From Chitinophagales bacterium (GTDB taxonomy: Bacteria; Bacteroidota; Bacteroidia; Chitinophagales; Chitinophagaceae), in the NCBI GenBank assembly GCA_015655015.1, contig JAATFV010000073.1, positions 1-59,349 on the forward strand: a stretch of DNA of 59,349 nt, read 5' to 3'. Shown piece by piece: positions 22,519 to 31,877 of this stretch. The position numbers were made by a program, and so were the translations under genes. Position 1 is the stretch's first letter. Each line of letters begins with the position of its first letter. The notes beneath the pieces were generated by a model. It saw only the letters and a list, made by a program, of their open reading frames with translations, ran no database searches and was not told where the DNA came from.

Positions 22519-25017
22519 ATGGAGTATGTAGGCGAACACCTGTTGCCCGGAAAAATAGGGCATTTTTTTGCCCTTCTATCTTTTGCCGCTTCTTTTGTAG
22601 CCCTGGTAGCTTATTATAAGGCTACCACCGCGAAGACCTCCGAAGAGGAGAGCAGCTGGCGGCGGATGGCCCGGGCGGCCTTTGGCCTCGATGTGCTGGC
22701 TGTATTTTCCGTGCTCTTCACCATCATTTACATTATCTCCCATCATTATTTTGAATACAACATGGCCTGGGAGCATTCCAGTAAAGAGCTCACGGCCAAC
22801 TACCTGCTGGCCTGTATCTGGGAATCCCAGGAAGGCGCCTTCCTGCTCTGGACCATGTGGCATTGCATTCTCGGTCTCATCCTGATCCGGAAGGCCAAAA
22901 AATGGGAAGCCCCTGTAATGACCGTCATCAGTTTCGCCCAGCTGTTCCTGGCTACTATGGTTATGGGCCTGTATTTTTTCGGCGCCAAAGTAGGTATCAA
23001 CCCCTTCATCCTCGTTCGCCAGCAAATGGCCGATGCCCCTATCTTCCAACGGCCGGACTATATGAGCTTCCCGCAGATGCAGGATGGCCAGGGCCTCAAC
23101 GCCCTGTTACAGAATTACTGGATGGTCATCCATCCTCCGATCTTATTCCTCGGATTCGCCTCTACGATCGTTCCCTTTGCCTTTGCCATCGCAGGTCTCT
23201 GGAAACGCGAATATGGCGGTTGGACGAAAGTAGCCCTGCCCTGGACCCTTTTCTCCGCCTGCCTGCTGGGCACCGGCATCATGATGGGCGCCGCCTGGGC
23301 CTATGAATCTCTCAGCTTCGGCGGCTACTGGGCCTGGGATCCTGTGGAGAACGCTTCCCTGGTCCCCTGGCTGATCATGGTGGCAGGCCTGCACACACAG
23401 GTCGTTTATAATGCTACCGGCCATTCCCTCAGGATCACTTATTTTTTCCTGATCATTAGCTTTTGTATGGTGCTATGGGAGACCTTCCTCACCCGGAGCG
23501 GTATATTGGGAGAAAGCTCCGTACATGCCTTTGTCGACGCCGGCATACACGCGCAGCTGGTTATCCTGGTCCTGATCTTCTTTATCCCGGCCTTCATCTT
23601 ATTTATCGTCCGGTATAAACAGATCCCCCATATCGTCAAAGAAGAGGCTACAGATTCGCGTGAATTTTGGATGTTCATCGGCTCCCTGATCCTCTTCCTG
23701 TCCTCCATGTTCATTATCTTCTCCACCTCCCTGCCGGTATTCAACCTGCTCACGAAAAAGAAATGGACCATCGGAGACGACGCCCCCTTCGCCTACAACC
23801 GGATCGAAATATTCGTCGCCATCCTGCTCGGCCTCTTTACGGCTGTCGCCCAATACCTGAAGTACAAACGGACTTCAAAGGACTATATCGTAAAAAAGAT
23901 CTGGCTTCCCACGGCGATCGCGCTGGTCATATCCATTCTCATCAGCGCCTTCGGAGGAGTGCATTATGACACTTATGGGACCGGCTTCCTGGTCGCCATC
24001 CACCTGGGCATCTTCGCTGCTGTATATGCCGTCGTGGCCAATACCACCTATATCTGGTCGGGACTGAAAGGGAAATTGAAAGCCGCGGGCCCTTCCGTGG
24101 CCCATGTTGGCTTTGGTCTCATGCTGGTGGGCATCTTACTTTCTTCCGCCAAGAAAGAAGTCCTGTCTTATAATACGACGGGGATCAACCTCAACTTTGC
24201 TCCAGAGACCAAGCAGAACCCCATGGAGAATATCACCCTCCTCAAAGGCATCCGGACCGATATGGGTAAATACTGGACTACCTTTGTCAGCAGCGACTCC
24301 GTCGACCCTCTCAGCAAGACCACTTATTACCATATCAATTTTCAGAAAAAGGACGGCAGCCGGCAATTCGACCTCTATCCCAACTGGATGAAATCCACCA
24401 AGGGACAGCAGGAGATCGCGGCTAACCCGGACAAATATCATTACTGGGACCGGGATATCTTTACCTATATCAGCGCTACCGATAACCCCGAACAAAAAAG
24501 GGATGACACCATTCAGTTCAGGAACTACCCGCTGTCCCTGAAAGATACCATCTACTATTCCAAAGGGTTTATCATACTCGATACCGTCCTGGTCAACCCG
24601 AACAATGAAAAATTCCATTTTTTAAGATCGGACACCGCCCTGGTGGCTAAAGTCACCGTATTCAGCAAGGATAGTATGCGTTACACTGCCAGCCCGGCCT
24701 TCTATCTGAAGGATAATGCCCCTGTCTTTCTCAATGACACGGTATTTGCTCAGAACCTGGCCTTCCGCTTCAACAAGGTAGCGGACGGAAGGAAAGTCGA
24801 GCTGGGAGTGAAGGAATCCTCCGCGATGATCCCCTTTGTCGCCCTGAAAGTATTGGAGTTCCCCCAGATCAATATCTTGTGGATTGGCACGATCCTGATG
24901 ATTATAGGGTTCATAATGAGCATTGTATGGCGCAGACAACAGGTAGAGCTACGAGTCGTAAGAGACAAGGACAAGCCGGCGAAAGCCGCAAGCCGGGAAA
25001 AAGTGGCCAGCTTATAA
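22519..25017 (+). CDS. ccmF: Cytochrome c haem lyase, CcmF/CcsA family
   Basis: An 832-residue polytopic membrane protein. The haem-handling WWD motif is present as GGYWAWDPVENASLVPWL, and conserved His lie in HPPILFLGF and GLHTQVVYN. At least 13 membrane segments are visible, with a large periplasmic part near 555-790 and a last helix at about 795-815. It should attach haem, delivered by CcmE, to apocytochrome c. ccmA, ccmB, ccmC and ccmH are not in the window. A second short Glu/Lys-rich tail follows the last helix. Confidence 0.9.
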   Translation: MEYVGEHLLPGKIGHFFALLSFAASFVALVAYYKATTAKTSEEESSWRRMARAAFGLDVLAVFSVLFTIIYIISHHYFEYNMAWEHSSKELTANYLLACIWESQEGAFLLWTMWHCILGLILIRKAKKWEAPVMTVISFAQLFLATMVMGLYFFGAKVGINPFILVRQQMADAPIFQRPDYMSFPQMQDGQGLNALLQNYWMVIHPPILFLGFASTIVPFAFAIAGLWKREYGGWTKVALPWTLFSACLLGTGIMMGAAWAYESLSFGGYWAWDPVENASLVPWLIMVAGLHTQVVYNATGHSLRITYFFLIISFCMVLWETFLTRSGILGESSVHAFVDAGIHAQLVILVLIFFIPAFILFIVRYKQIPHIVKEEATDSREFWMFIGSLILFLSSMFIIFSTSLPVFNLLTKKKWTIGDDAPFAYNRIEIFVAILLGLFTAVAQYLKYKRTSKDYIVKKIWLPTAIALVISILISAFGGVHYDTYGTGFLVAIHLGIFAAVYAVVANTTYIWSGLKGKLKAAGPSVAHVGFGLMLVGILLSSAKKEVLSYNTTGINLNFAPETKQNPMENITLLKGIRTDMGKYWTTFVSSDSVDPLSKTTYYHINFQKKDGSRQFDLYPNWMKSTKGQQEIAANPDKYHYWDRDIFTYISATDNPEQKRDDTIQFRNYPLSLKDTIYYSKGFIILDTVLVNPNNEKFHFLRSDTALVAKVTVFSKDSMRYTASPAFYLKDNAPVFLNDTVFAQNLAFRFNKVADGRKVELGVKESSAMIPFVALKVLEFPQINILWIGTILMIIGFIMSIVWRRQQVELRVVRDKDKPAKAASREKVASL

Positions 25018-25134
25018 CTACGAGCCGGAAACATATAAAGGACGGCCCATAACGGAAATTTAATGCCCGGAGGGTTACCACCTACTTCCGAAACGTATTA
25101 ATCTTAAAGGTTTTTAGTAACTTTAAGAGCGCTT

Positions 25135-25815
25135 ATGACCTGTCTTCAAAACAAATACCGGGTTGCCCTCGTTCTCTCCGTACTCTTGCTGACGGATTTG
25201 TGTTTATTTGCCCAACAGCCGGCAACGCCTGCCAGGCAGTCCGCCGACACTCTCCCAAATGTTTCCCAGCCTCCGATGCCGGAATTAGGCCCTAATGACA
25301 CCATCCCTGTTCCCGCCAAATTATATAATGGAGAATTTCTTGCCGCCCATACCATGGAATACACCTGGGTGCTCAGGCCCATGCCTCCTGCCATGCGAAG
25401 AAAGTACGAAGAGTGGACCCGCCTTCGCAACGCTGTGTACGTTACCTATCCGTATGCACGAAAGGCCGGCATCATCCTGAATGAAATGAACGCTAAGCTG
25501 GCGTTGCTCTCTTCGGAAGAAGAACGGAAAACATATATAAAATCCCGGGAAAAAGACCTGAAGAGGGAATTCACCACCCCGCTGACGAACCTGTCGATCT
25601 ATCAGGGGCGGATCCTGATGAAGCTCATCAACCGCCAGACAGGGAACAACTGTTACGAAATTATCAAGGAATATAAAGGTGGCTTCGACGCACGTTTATA
25701 TCAAACCATCGCCTTTTTCTTCAGCAGCAACCTCAAGCAGCCTTACGACCCCAAGGGCGATGACCAGGTCATCGAGTCTATTGTCGAGGAAGTAGAACGT
25801 ATGTATAGGGGATAA
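25135..25815 (+). CDS. DUF4294 domain protein, exported
   Basis: The 226-residue protein has a signal peptide (LVLSVLLLTDLCLFAQQ), a Pro-rich stretch and a DUF4294 body (RRKYEEWTRLRNAVYVTYPYA, with key parts RLRNAVYVTYPYA and NMSIYQGRILMKLINRQTG-like LSIYQGRILMKLINRQTG, then YEIIKEYKGG). DUF4294 is a Bacteroidota family of unknown function, probably periplasmic. A near-match box TAACTTTA ends 9 bases before the ATG. The gene is convergent with rfaE2, only 38 bases away. Confidence 0.8.
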   Translation: MTCLQNKYRVALVLSVLLLTDLCLFAQQPATPARQSADTLPNVSQPPMPELGPNDTIPVPAKLYNGEFLAAHTMEYTWVLRPMPPAMRRKYEEWTRLRNAVYVTYPYARKAGIILNEMNAKLALLSSEEERKTYIKSREKDLKREFTTPLTNLSIYQGRILMKLINRQTGNNCYEIIKEYKGGFDARLYQTIAFFFSSNLKQPYDPKGDDQVIESIVEEVERMYRG

Positions 25816-25853
25816 ATGAATCTGCCATTTCCCCGGCAACGACCATCAACCGT

Positions 25854-26345
25854 TTACAACCTGTGAATTTTCTCAATCAGCCCGCTGGTCGAATAACCCG
25901 GCACGATCGGATTGATCACTACCCGCCCTCCGCTCTCCATCACCTCCCGGGCGCCCACGATCTGCTCCAGCGTATAATCGCCACCCTTTACCAGGACATC
26001 CGGTAAAACGGTTTTGATCAGCTCCAAAGGTGTATCTTCCTCAAAAATAATGACGGCATCCACCATCAGCAGGGCGGCCAGCAGGGTAGCCCTTGCCTGC
26101 TGATCATTGATCGGGCGTTGCTCTCCCTTAAGTCTCCGGGTACTGGCATCCGAATTGACACCCACTACCAGAAAATCCGCTTCCCTGGCGGCATCTGACA
26201 AAGAAGCGATATGCCCCTGGTGCAAGATGTCAAAACAACCGTTCGTAAAAGAGACCGTCTTGCCCAGAAGACGCCAGCGGCTGATCTGGTGCTGCAATCC
26301 CGAAAGGTCATATATCTTATGCGGAATGATTTGGGGTAACTTCAT
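25854..26345 (-). CDS. rfaE2: D-glycero-beta-D-manno-heptose 1-phosphate adenylyltransferase
   Basis: The 163-residue protein is the stand-alone nucleotidyltransferase half of HldE. The motif TNGCFDILHQGHIASL holds the HxGH nucleotide-binding site, and LKGEQRPINDQQAR and DVLVKGGDYTLEQIVG are typical. It makes ADP-heptose for the lipopolysaccharide core. It overlaps the 3' end of the flippase-like gene by 29 bases, so the two are translationally coupled. The kinase half is not in the window. Confidence 0.9.
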   Translation of the reverse strand: MKLPQIIPHKIYDLSGLQHQISRWRLLGKTVSFTNGCFDILHQGHIASLSDAAREADFLVVGVNSDASTRRLKGEQRPINDQQARATLLAALLMVDAVIIFEEDTPLELIKTVLPDVLVKGGDYTLEQIVGAREVMESGGRVVINPIVPGYSTSGLIEKIHRL

Positions 26346-27348
26346 AAACTCTTTTCTTATTTATTCTTGGCAATAAGATAAAACTGGCAATACCGAACAG
26401 GATAAAGCTCAGGAACTGCCCGAACCACAACAACCAGCCCAGGGCTTGTCCATAAGGCAGGGCAGGAACATCATAAAAGGCCACGGTCTTCTGTACCAGC
26501 AAGGCGTAGGCGCCGATGCCTCCCGGAGATACGATCATCCCGATGCTTCCCATCGCCAGCACGCTCAGGGCATCTACAAGGGTCAGGTGCCTCGTAGCGC
26601 TGATCGCAAGGAAACCAAACCAGGTGCTGAGCCAATACAGTACCCAGATACCCACCGAGTATGCAATGAAAAGTGGTTTATTTTTCAACGCCTTCACGCT
26701 GGTCAGTCCATGCCAGATGTTGAGAGCGATCCCTTTCACCTTTTGTACAATGCTGATATGTCCGAATTTGCCCAGCAGCCATTTTGCAAGAAAGAAGAGC
26801 ACCAGCGCTCCGGCGATCAGGGAACCGATCTTTACATAAGAGGTCTGCCCGCTGGCATTGCGGAACAGGACGTCGATCTTTCCGGAAGTCAGTGAATGGA
26901 TAATGTCGAACTGGTACACCAGGGTCAGTCCAAATACCGCTAACAGGCAGATCATGTCAAAAGCTCTTTCTGCGACAATGGTGCCTACCAGCTTATCGAC
27001 GGGTACTTTCTCATAACGGGCTATGACGGTACATTTCACCACTTCACCAAGACGCGGCGCCCCCAGGTTGACAAAATAACCGATCATCACCGCTAAAAAA
27101 CAATTCATTTTCGAAGGCCGATATCCCATCGGTTCCATCAACTGTCTCCATCGAAGCGCCCTTAGCCAGTGGCTGGCCAGCAACAACAAAAGGACAGGGA
27201 CGAGCAGCCAGTAATCAGCCCGCTGCAGGGCATCCTTCAGCTGAGCCCATTTCTGGCTGTCCATATCTTTAAGGCTGAGCCACACAAAAAACGCTGCCAG
27301 CGCAGCGAATAAAAGATATTGAACGATCGACCGGAGTTTCTTTTTCAT
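26317..27348 (-). CDS. Lysylphosphatidylglycerol synthase TM-region/UPF0104 flippase-like protein
   Basis: A 343-residue integral membrane protein with about eight helices. The motifs ASHWLRALRWRQLM, FFVNLGAPRLGEVVKC-like GYFVNLGAPRLGEVVKC and SPGGIGAYALL are characteristic of the LPG_synthase_TM/YbhN family (PF03706). Relatives move or modify lipids, and the family has no soluble catalytic domain here. Its overlap with rfaE2 suggests a role in envelope lipid or lipopolysaccharide handling. Confidence 0.82.
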   Translation of the reverse strand: MKKKLRSIVQYLLFAALAAFFVWLSLKDMDSQKWAQLKDALQRADYWLLVPVLLLLLASHWLRALRWRQLMEPMGYRPSKMNCFLAVMIGYFVNLGAPRLGEVVKCTVIARYEKVPVDKLVGTIVAERAFDMICLLAVFGLTLVYQFDIIHSLTSGKIDVLFRNASGQTSYVKIGSLIAGALVLFFLAKWLLGKFGHISIVQKVKGIALNIWHGLTSVKALKNKPLFIAYSVGIWVLYWLSTWFGFLAISATRHLTLVDALSVLAMGSIGMIVSPGGIGAYALLVQKTVAFYDVPALPYGQALGWLLWFGQFLSFILFGIASFILLPRINKKRVYEVTPNHSA

Positions 27349-27360
27349 GACTGCTACAAA

Positions 27361-27705
27361 TTACAGCTTATTTCCTTCCCGCGGAAAAACGATCCACGGC
27401 TTAAACCCCTTAGCCTTTTCAAACTCCATTCGCGCATAGGAGATGACAATGACAATATCACCTACCGCACCCTGCCGGGCTGCCGGTCCGTTCAGGCAAC
27501 AGGTACCCGAACCCCTTTTCCCTTTGATCAGGTAGGTCTCTATCCGCGAACCATTATTTACATTTACGATCTGTACCTTTTCATTTTCAATCATGTTCGC
27601 TGCATCCATCAGGTCCTCATCCAGGGTCAGGCTACCCACATAGTTCAGATTGGCTTCCGTAATAACAGCCCGGTGCACTTTTGATTTGAGAATTTCTATG
27701 TCCAT
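27361..27705 (-). CDS. panD: Aspartate 1-decarboxylase
   Basis: A 114-residue pyruvoyl enzyme that makes beta-alanine for pantothenate. The self-cleavage site is Gly24-Ser25 in [10 protein letters not shown], and the conserved IETYLIKG and GAAARQG-like [12 protein letters not shown] motifs are present. Ser25 becomes the pyruvoyl group. It follows panC by 76 bases on the same strand. A TAATTTTG box (27737-27744) lies upstream and may give it a separate promoter. Confidence 0.93.
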   Translation of the reverse strand: MDIEILKSKVHRAVITEANLNYVGSLTLDEDLMDAANMIENEKVQIVNVNNGSRIETYLIKGKRGSGTCCLNGPAARQGAVGDIVIVISYARMEFEKAKGFKPWIVFPREGNKL

Positions 27706-27781
27706 AGATTTTGCATCTGTTTTAAGATACGCGGTGCAAAATTATACAAATCTATCGTAACAATATCTACCTCCGTTTTTT

Positions 27782-28735
27782 CTATGAGAGCAACATATTA
27801 TCTATCAACCGTATCTCTCCCAGGAATGCGGCGATCAGGGCAACAGCCCCGCCTCCGGTGTCTACGTCGGATTCGACCCACCACCCGTTTTCGTCCAATA
27901 CCGGCTCCAGGGTGACCGCATCGGCGATTTCCACGTAATCGATCCTGAATCCCTTAAATTTCAGGACTTCCTTTGCCAGCGACAGGTTTTCCACCATACT
28001 TTTGGACGGGTAATGGGCAAACTTCCACCGTTCCTGCCAGCGATTCCCTCCAATATCTTCCCGGCGGCTTCTCCCTCCCTGAATTACTTCCCATTGCTGA
28101 TTCAGAAAAACCAGCGCATCGTAAATCTCATTCGCCTTTTCCCGCTCTTCCGCCGTCAGGCGCATATTGCGGCTGCTCATGGCCAACCCGTCAGCTTCCC
28201 GGATAATAGGGCAGGGGTGCAGCCGGGTAGAAGATCGCATGATCTCCAGCAGTCGGCGGACAACCATACATTGCTGATAATCCTTTTGCCCCATGAACAG
28301 ATCGTCGGGCACTACGATGTCCAGCAAACGCCGCATGATCTGGCATACCCCCTGAAAATGTCCCGGCCGGTATTTCCCTTCCAGCAATGTCTCCAGCCTT
28401 CCCAGCTCGTATTTCTCCAGATCTTTCGTCCCCCCGGGGTATAATTCCTCCGCTTCAGGCAGGAATAAGGCATCCGTACCCGCTTTTTCCAACAGAAAAA
28501 TGTCTTTTTCGATCGTTATCGGATATTTCTGAAAATCCTTAGGATCATTGAACTGGGTAGGGTTTACAAAAACACTGCAAATAGTGACATCTGTCGTTTT
28601 TTTTGATATGTCAATAAGTGATATGTGTCCGGGGTGTAAGGCCCCCATCGTGGGAATAAAACCAATGGATTTCTCTTCCGACCTTTGTTCCTTCAACCAG
28701 CCGGTAAGGTCTTCGGCTCTCTTAAATAAAATCAT
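27782..28735 (-). CDS. panC: Pantoate--beta-alanine ligase
   Basis: The 317-residue enzyme joins pantoate with the beta-alanine made by PanD. The HxGH site is HPGH at 34-37 in IPTMGALHPGHISLI, and SVFVNPTQFN, MGQKDYQQ and SSRNMRLT are all typical. It is longer than the usual 280 or so residues because of an extra segment at about 220-245 rich in Gly and Arg (IQGGRSRREDIGGNRWQERW). The active-site motifs are unaffected. It is divergent from the GT5-like gene. Confidence 0.92.
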   Translation of the reverse strand: MILFKRAEDLTGWLKEQRSEEKSIGFIPTMGALHPGHISLIDISKKTTDVTICSVFVNPTQFNDPKDFQKYPITIEKDIFLLEKAGTDALFLPEAEELYPGGTKDLEKYELGRLETLLEGKYRPGHFQGVCQIMRRLLDIVVPDDLFMGQKDYQQCMVVRRLLEIMRSSTRLHPCPIIREADGLAMSSRNMRLTAEEREKANEIYDALVFLNQQWEVIQGGRSRREDIGGNRWQERWKFAHYPSKSMVENLSLAKEVLKFKGFRIDYVEIADAVTLEPVLDENGWWVESDVDTGGGAVALIAAFLGEIRLIDNMLLS

Positions 28736-28794
28736 CTTTTAGGGTTTAATACTCGTCAAAAGCAGCTACAGTGCCGATTGAACGAAAAAAATGT

Positions 28795-28802
28795 TACCTT
28801 TG
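28795..28802 (+). promoter_or_regulatory. -7 box TACCTTTG before the GT5-like gene
   Basis: Exact TAnnTTTG match in the 143-bp gap between panC and the GT5-like gene, 76 bases before the ATG at 28879. No good -33 box is visible. Confidence 0.4.
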
Positions 28803-28878
28803 CAAACTATTTCGTTAAGATGTTTGGATCTTTTAGGACGTTTTTGTTTAAGGTTCGTCTCACCAATTATATCAAATA

Positions 28879-29691
28879 ATGTTAAGTAAGAAAAGAATTT
28901 TATTTATTGCCAACGAAATGTCACCCTATTTAGAGCTGACAGAATTTGCGGAGATTGTGAATAAGCTGGCGATTAAATCGAATGAAGCGGGATTTGAAGT
29001 AAGGTGCATTATGCCAAGGTTTGGAGTGATCAATGAACGCAGGCATCGGCTGCATGAGGTAGTTCGCCTTTCCGGGATCAATGTTTCGGTGGATAATGAT
29101 GACTACCCCTTGCAGATCAAAGTGGCTTCTTTACCCAATGCCCGTTTACAGGTCTATTTCCTGGACAATGAGGATCTTTTTAAGCGGAAAACGATCTTCC
29201 ACGACGAACAGGAGAAATGGTATGAGGACAACGGCCTCCGGACGGTATTCTATTGCAAAGGCGCCCTGGAGACGGTGAAAAAGTTTGGCTGGCCTCCCGA
29301 CGTCATCCATTGCAGCGGCTGGATGACAGGCCTGATCCCCCTCTATCTGAAGACCGTTTACAAAAAAGAGCCGGTTTTCGCCCATAGCAAATGTGTATTC
29401 ACGATCGGTCAAAATACGTTCAAAGAAAAGCTGGGTGCAGATTTCCTTAAATTGGCCAATATACACGCCAATATCAAGGAAAAAGACCTCGAACCTTATA
29501 AAGAGGATAACAATACCGCTTTATTCCGCGGTGGGGCTACTTATGCCGACGCCATCACTTTCGGCGCCGAGAAGATCGATAAGAAGCTGGTCGACGAATT
29601 TGGGAAGATCAGGGGCAAAAAAGTGCTCTCTTTCAATACCGAGTCGGATTTAACAGATTATTTGCAGTTATACACAGATCTGAGCAAATAA
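28879..29691 (+). CDS. Short glycogen/starch synthase-like protein, probably non-catalytic
   Basis: The 270-residue protein aligns with only the N-terminal GT5 domain of glycogen synthase (ILFIANEMSPY, GFEVRCIMPRFG, PDVIHCSGWMTGLIPLYLK). It lacks the whole C-terminal GT-B domain. The ADP-glucose motif KxGG(L)GD is replaced by LELTEFAE near residues 18-25, and the HDW motif reads CSGW. Family members of this length next to panC are known to me in Bacteroidota, usually annotated as glycogen synthase. Loss of both motifs argues against glucosyl transfer, so a binding or regulatory role is more likely. The stop is followed by a 10-base direct repeat. Confidence 0.75.
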   Translation: MLSKKRILFIANEMSPYLELTEFAEIVNKLAIKSNEAGFEVRCIMPRFGVINERRHRLHEVVRLSGINVSVDNDDYPLQIKVASLPNARLQVYFLDNEDLFKRKTIFHDEQEKWYEDNGLRTVFYCKGALETVKKFGWPPDVIHCSGWMTGLIPLYLKTVYKKEPVFAHSKCVFTIGQNTFKEKLGADFLKLANIHANIKEKDLEPYKEDNNTALFRGGATYADAITFGAEKIDKKLVDEFGKIRGKKVLSFNTESDLTDYLQLYTDLSK

Positions 29692-29706
29692 GAGCAAATA
29701 AGATTT

Positions 29707-29800
29707 GCCGTGCGGGGTCTTGTACAGCGCGGCCATCGTCTTCGGCGCCGCCGGAAAGCTGGTCTACGAACTGGGAGGATCAGGGGCAAGAAGGTGCTCA
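29707..29800 (+). pseudogene. Decayed partial copy of the 3' end of the GT5-like gene
   Basis: This stretch just after the GT5-like gene matches that gene's own region of about 29520-29622 with gaps. Shared blocks include TTCGGCGCCG (29565-29574 and 29741-29750), AAGCTGGTC (29585-29593 and 29756-29764) and GATCAGGGGCAA (29607-29618 and 29778-29789). Frame and stop structure are lost. It looks like a tandem duplication that has decayed. Confidence 0.65.
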
Positions 29801-29903
29801 TACAGGAGCACTACGGCGCCGCCAGGGAATTCGGGATAGAATAATCTGACTATAACTTGTGCAGATATACAATAAATTGTACAATTATTTAGTTTTTGGC
29901 AAT

Positions 29904-29911
29904 TATCTTTG
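29904..29911 (+). promoter_or_regulatory. -7 box TATCTTTG of metK
   Basis: Exact TAnnTTTG match in AT-rich DNA, 49 bases before the metK ATG. The nearest upstream TTG is 24 bases away, longer than usual. No riboswitch fold was recognised in the leader. Confidence 0.5.
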
Positions 29912-29960
29912 CCAGCGTAAGAAAAAACCCATTATTTTTTTTTAAATCTGTATTATTCCC

Positions 29961-31214
29961 ATGCCTTATTTATTTACTTCCGAGAGTGTTTCTGAAGGTC
30001 ACCCCGATAAAGTCGCCGATCAGATTTCCGATGCATTGATTGATAATTTTCTGGCTTTTGACCCCCAGTCGAAAGTAGCCTGCGAGACCCTGGTAACGAC
30101 CGGCCAGGTTGTTTTAGCCGGCGAAGTAAAGTCTAAAGCGTACCTGGATGTTCAGGAAATTACCCGCGGTGTTATCCGCAAGATCGGCTATACCAAGAGC
30201 GAATACATGTTCGAAGCGAACTCCTGCGGTATTTTTTCCGCCATTCACGAACAGTCTTCCGATATCAACCAGGGTGTAGACAAGAAGAAAAAGGAAGAGC
30301 AGGGAGCCGGCGATCAGGGTATGATGTTCGGTTATGCCAGCAATGAGACAGACGATTATATGCCCCTGGCGCTGGATCTGGCCCATAAGATCCTGCTGGA
30401 GCTGGCTGCCCTGAGAAGGGAAAATAAACAAATCAAATGGCTTCGTCCCGATGCCAAGAGCCAGGTCACCCTGGAATATGACGATAATAACAAGCCTGTA
30501 AGGATCGACGCTATCGTCGTTTCCACCCAGCACGACGACTTTGACACAGAAGGCAAGATGCTGGCGAAGATCAAGAGTGATATCATCGAGATCCTGATCC
30601 CCCGGGTGAAATCCAAATACAAAAAGTACTCCCGCCTCTTCAACGATAAGATCAAATATCATATCAATCCGACCGGTAAATTCGTGATCGGCGGTCCTCA
30701 TGGGGATACCGGCCTGACAGGTCGTAAGATCATCGTGGATACTTATGGCGGTAAAGGCGCTCATGGCGGCGGCGCTTTCAGCGGAAAAGATCCTTCCAAG
30801 GTGGATCGTTCAGCAGCCTATGCTACCCGTCATATCGCCAAGAACCTGGTAGCTGCCGGAGTAGCAGACGAAATACTGGTTCAGGTGTCTTACGCTATCG
30901 GCGTAGCCCAGCCCACCAGCATCAACGTAAATACATATGGCACAGCCAAAGTAAAGCTCTCCGATGGCCAGATCGCGAAAAAAGTAATGGAATTATTCGA
31001 CATGCGCCCTTACTTCATCGAGACCCGCCTGAAACTGCGCAATCCGATCTATAGCGAAACGGCTGCCTACGGTCACATGGGCCGCAAACCGGAGATCGTG
31101 GAGAAGACCTTTACCTCCCCCGATGGTAAAGTAGTGAAGAAAAAAGTAGAGCTGTTTACCTGGGAAAAGCTGGATTACGTACCAAAAGTTAAAAAAGCGT
31201 TCGGCATTAAATAA
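29961..31214 (+). CDS. metK: S-adenosylmethionine synthetase
   Basis: A complete 417-residue enzyme making SAM from methionine and ATP. The signatures [18 protein letters not shown] and [19 protein letters not shown] are present, as is the catalytic [12 protein letters not shown] loop. Compared with typical MetK the 100-140 region holds a Lys/Glu-rich loop ([14 protein letters not shown]), common in this phylum. It is monocistronic, with its own promoter and a strong terminator. Confidence 0.95.
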   Translation: MPYLFTSESVSEGHPDKVADQISDALIDNFLAFDPQSKVACETLVTTGQVVLAGEVKSKAYLDVQEITRGVIRKIGYTKSEYMFEANSCGIFSAIHEQSSDINQGVDKKKKEEQGAGDQGMMFGYASNETDDYMPLALDLAHKILLELAALRRENKQIKWLRPDAKSQVTLEYDDNNKPVRIDAIVVSTQHDDFDTEGKMLAKIKSDIIEILIPRVKSKYKKYSRLFNDKIKYHINPTGKFVIGGPHGDTGLTGRKIIVDTYGGKGAHGGGAFSGKDPSKVDRSAAYATRHIAKNLVAAGVADEILVQVSYAIGVAQPTSINVNTYGTAKVKLSDGQIAKKVMELFDMRPYFIETRLKLRNPIYSETAAYGHMGRKPEIVEKTFTSPDGKVVKKKVELFTWEKLDYVPKVKKAFGIK

Positions 31215-31230
31215 ATAGACTTTTTTCAGG

Positions 31231-31267
31231 AAGGGACCGGCTCATCGCCGGTCCCTTCGTATTTTTG
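31231..31267 (+). terminator. metK terminator, its T tract overlapping the next gene's -7 box
   Basis: An 11-bp perfect stem (AAGGGACCGGC / GCCGGTCCCTT) with loop TCATC is followed by CGTATTTTTG. The tract TATTTTTG (31260-31267) is also an exact TAnnTTTG box ending 4 bases before the Nudix ATG at 31272. Confidence 0.8.
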
Positions 31268-31271
31268 CCTC

Positions 31272-31847
31272 ATGAACGAATCCCACAACCCCTGGACCAT
31301 CCTCTCCCAACAGTCTGTCTATGACAACAAATGGATCGGCCTTACCGAATTCCAGGTCATCAACCCGGGCGGAGGGAAAGGCATCTATGGAAAAGTGCAT
31401 TTTAAGAACTTAGCCATCGGCGTCCTTCCCCTGGACGAGGAAGGGAATACCTGGCTGGTAGGACAATACCGTTTTACCCTGGACCAGTATAGCTGGGAGA
31501 TCCCGGAAGGCGGGGGAGAACCCGACGTAACACCCGTCGAATCGGCCCAACGGGAATTACGGGAAGAGACAGGACTGGTGGCAAAGGAATGGACCCCCCT
31601 CCTGGAGATGCACCTCTCCAACTCCGTTACCGATGAAAAGGCGACCGTGTTCCTCGCCCGGCAGCTGGAACAGCATGAGGCCATGCCGGAAGAGACGGAG
31701 CAATTAGTGGTGCGCAAGCTGCCTTTTGAAGAAGTCTTTGAAATGATGCAAAAAGGACAGATCACGGATTCCATGTCTGTGGCGGCGATACTAAAAGTGA
31801 AGCTGATGCTCATGAATGGCGACCTGATCTTTGGTAAAAATGGTTGA
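31272..31847 (+). CDS. Nudix hydrolase, ADP-ribose pyrophosphatase-like
   Basis: The 191-residue protein has a Nudix box ending RELREETGLV after IPEGGGEPD. As in the Nudix protein at 5006 the box's first Glu is displaced while the metal-binding core is intact. The flanking WLVGQYRFTLDQYSWEIPEG pattern fits ADP-ribose/ADP-sugar pyrophosphatases. The start follows the metK terminator directly. The two Nudix proteins in the window are only distantly similar. Confidence 0.85.
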   Translation: MNESHNPWTILSQQSVYDNKWIGLTEFQVINPGGGKGIYGKVHFKNLAIGVLPLDEEGNTWLVGQYRFTLDQYSWEIPEGGGEPDVTPVESAQRELREETGLVAKEWTPLLEMHLSNSVTDEKATVFLARQLEQHEAMPEETEQLVVRKLPFEEVFEMMQKGQITDSMSVAAILKVKLMLMNGDLIFGKNG

Positions 31848-31877
31848 GATATAAACTAATGGCTAATTGTAGAAGTA

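Noticed and set aside
29822..29960. Possible SAM riboswitch before metK
   Set aside because: The leader is short and AT-rich with no stable paired core or known SAM-riboswitch sequence; a simple promoter explains it.
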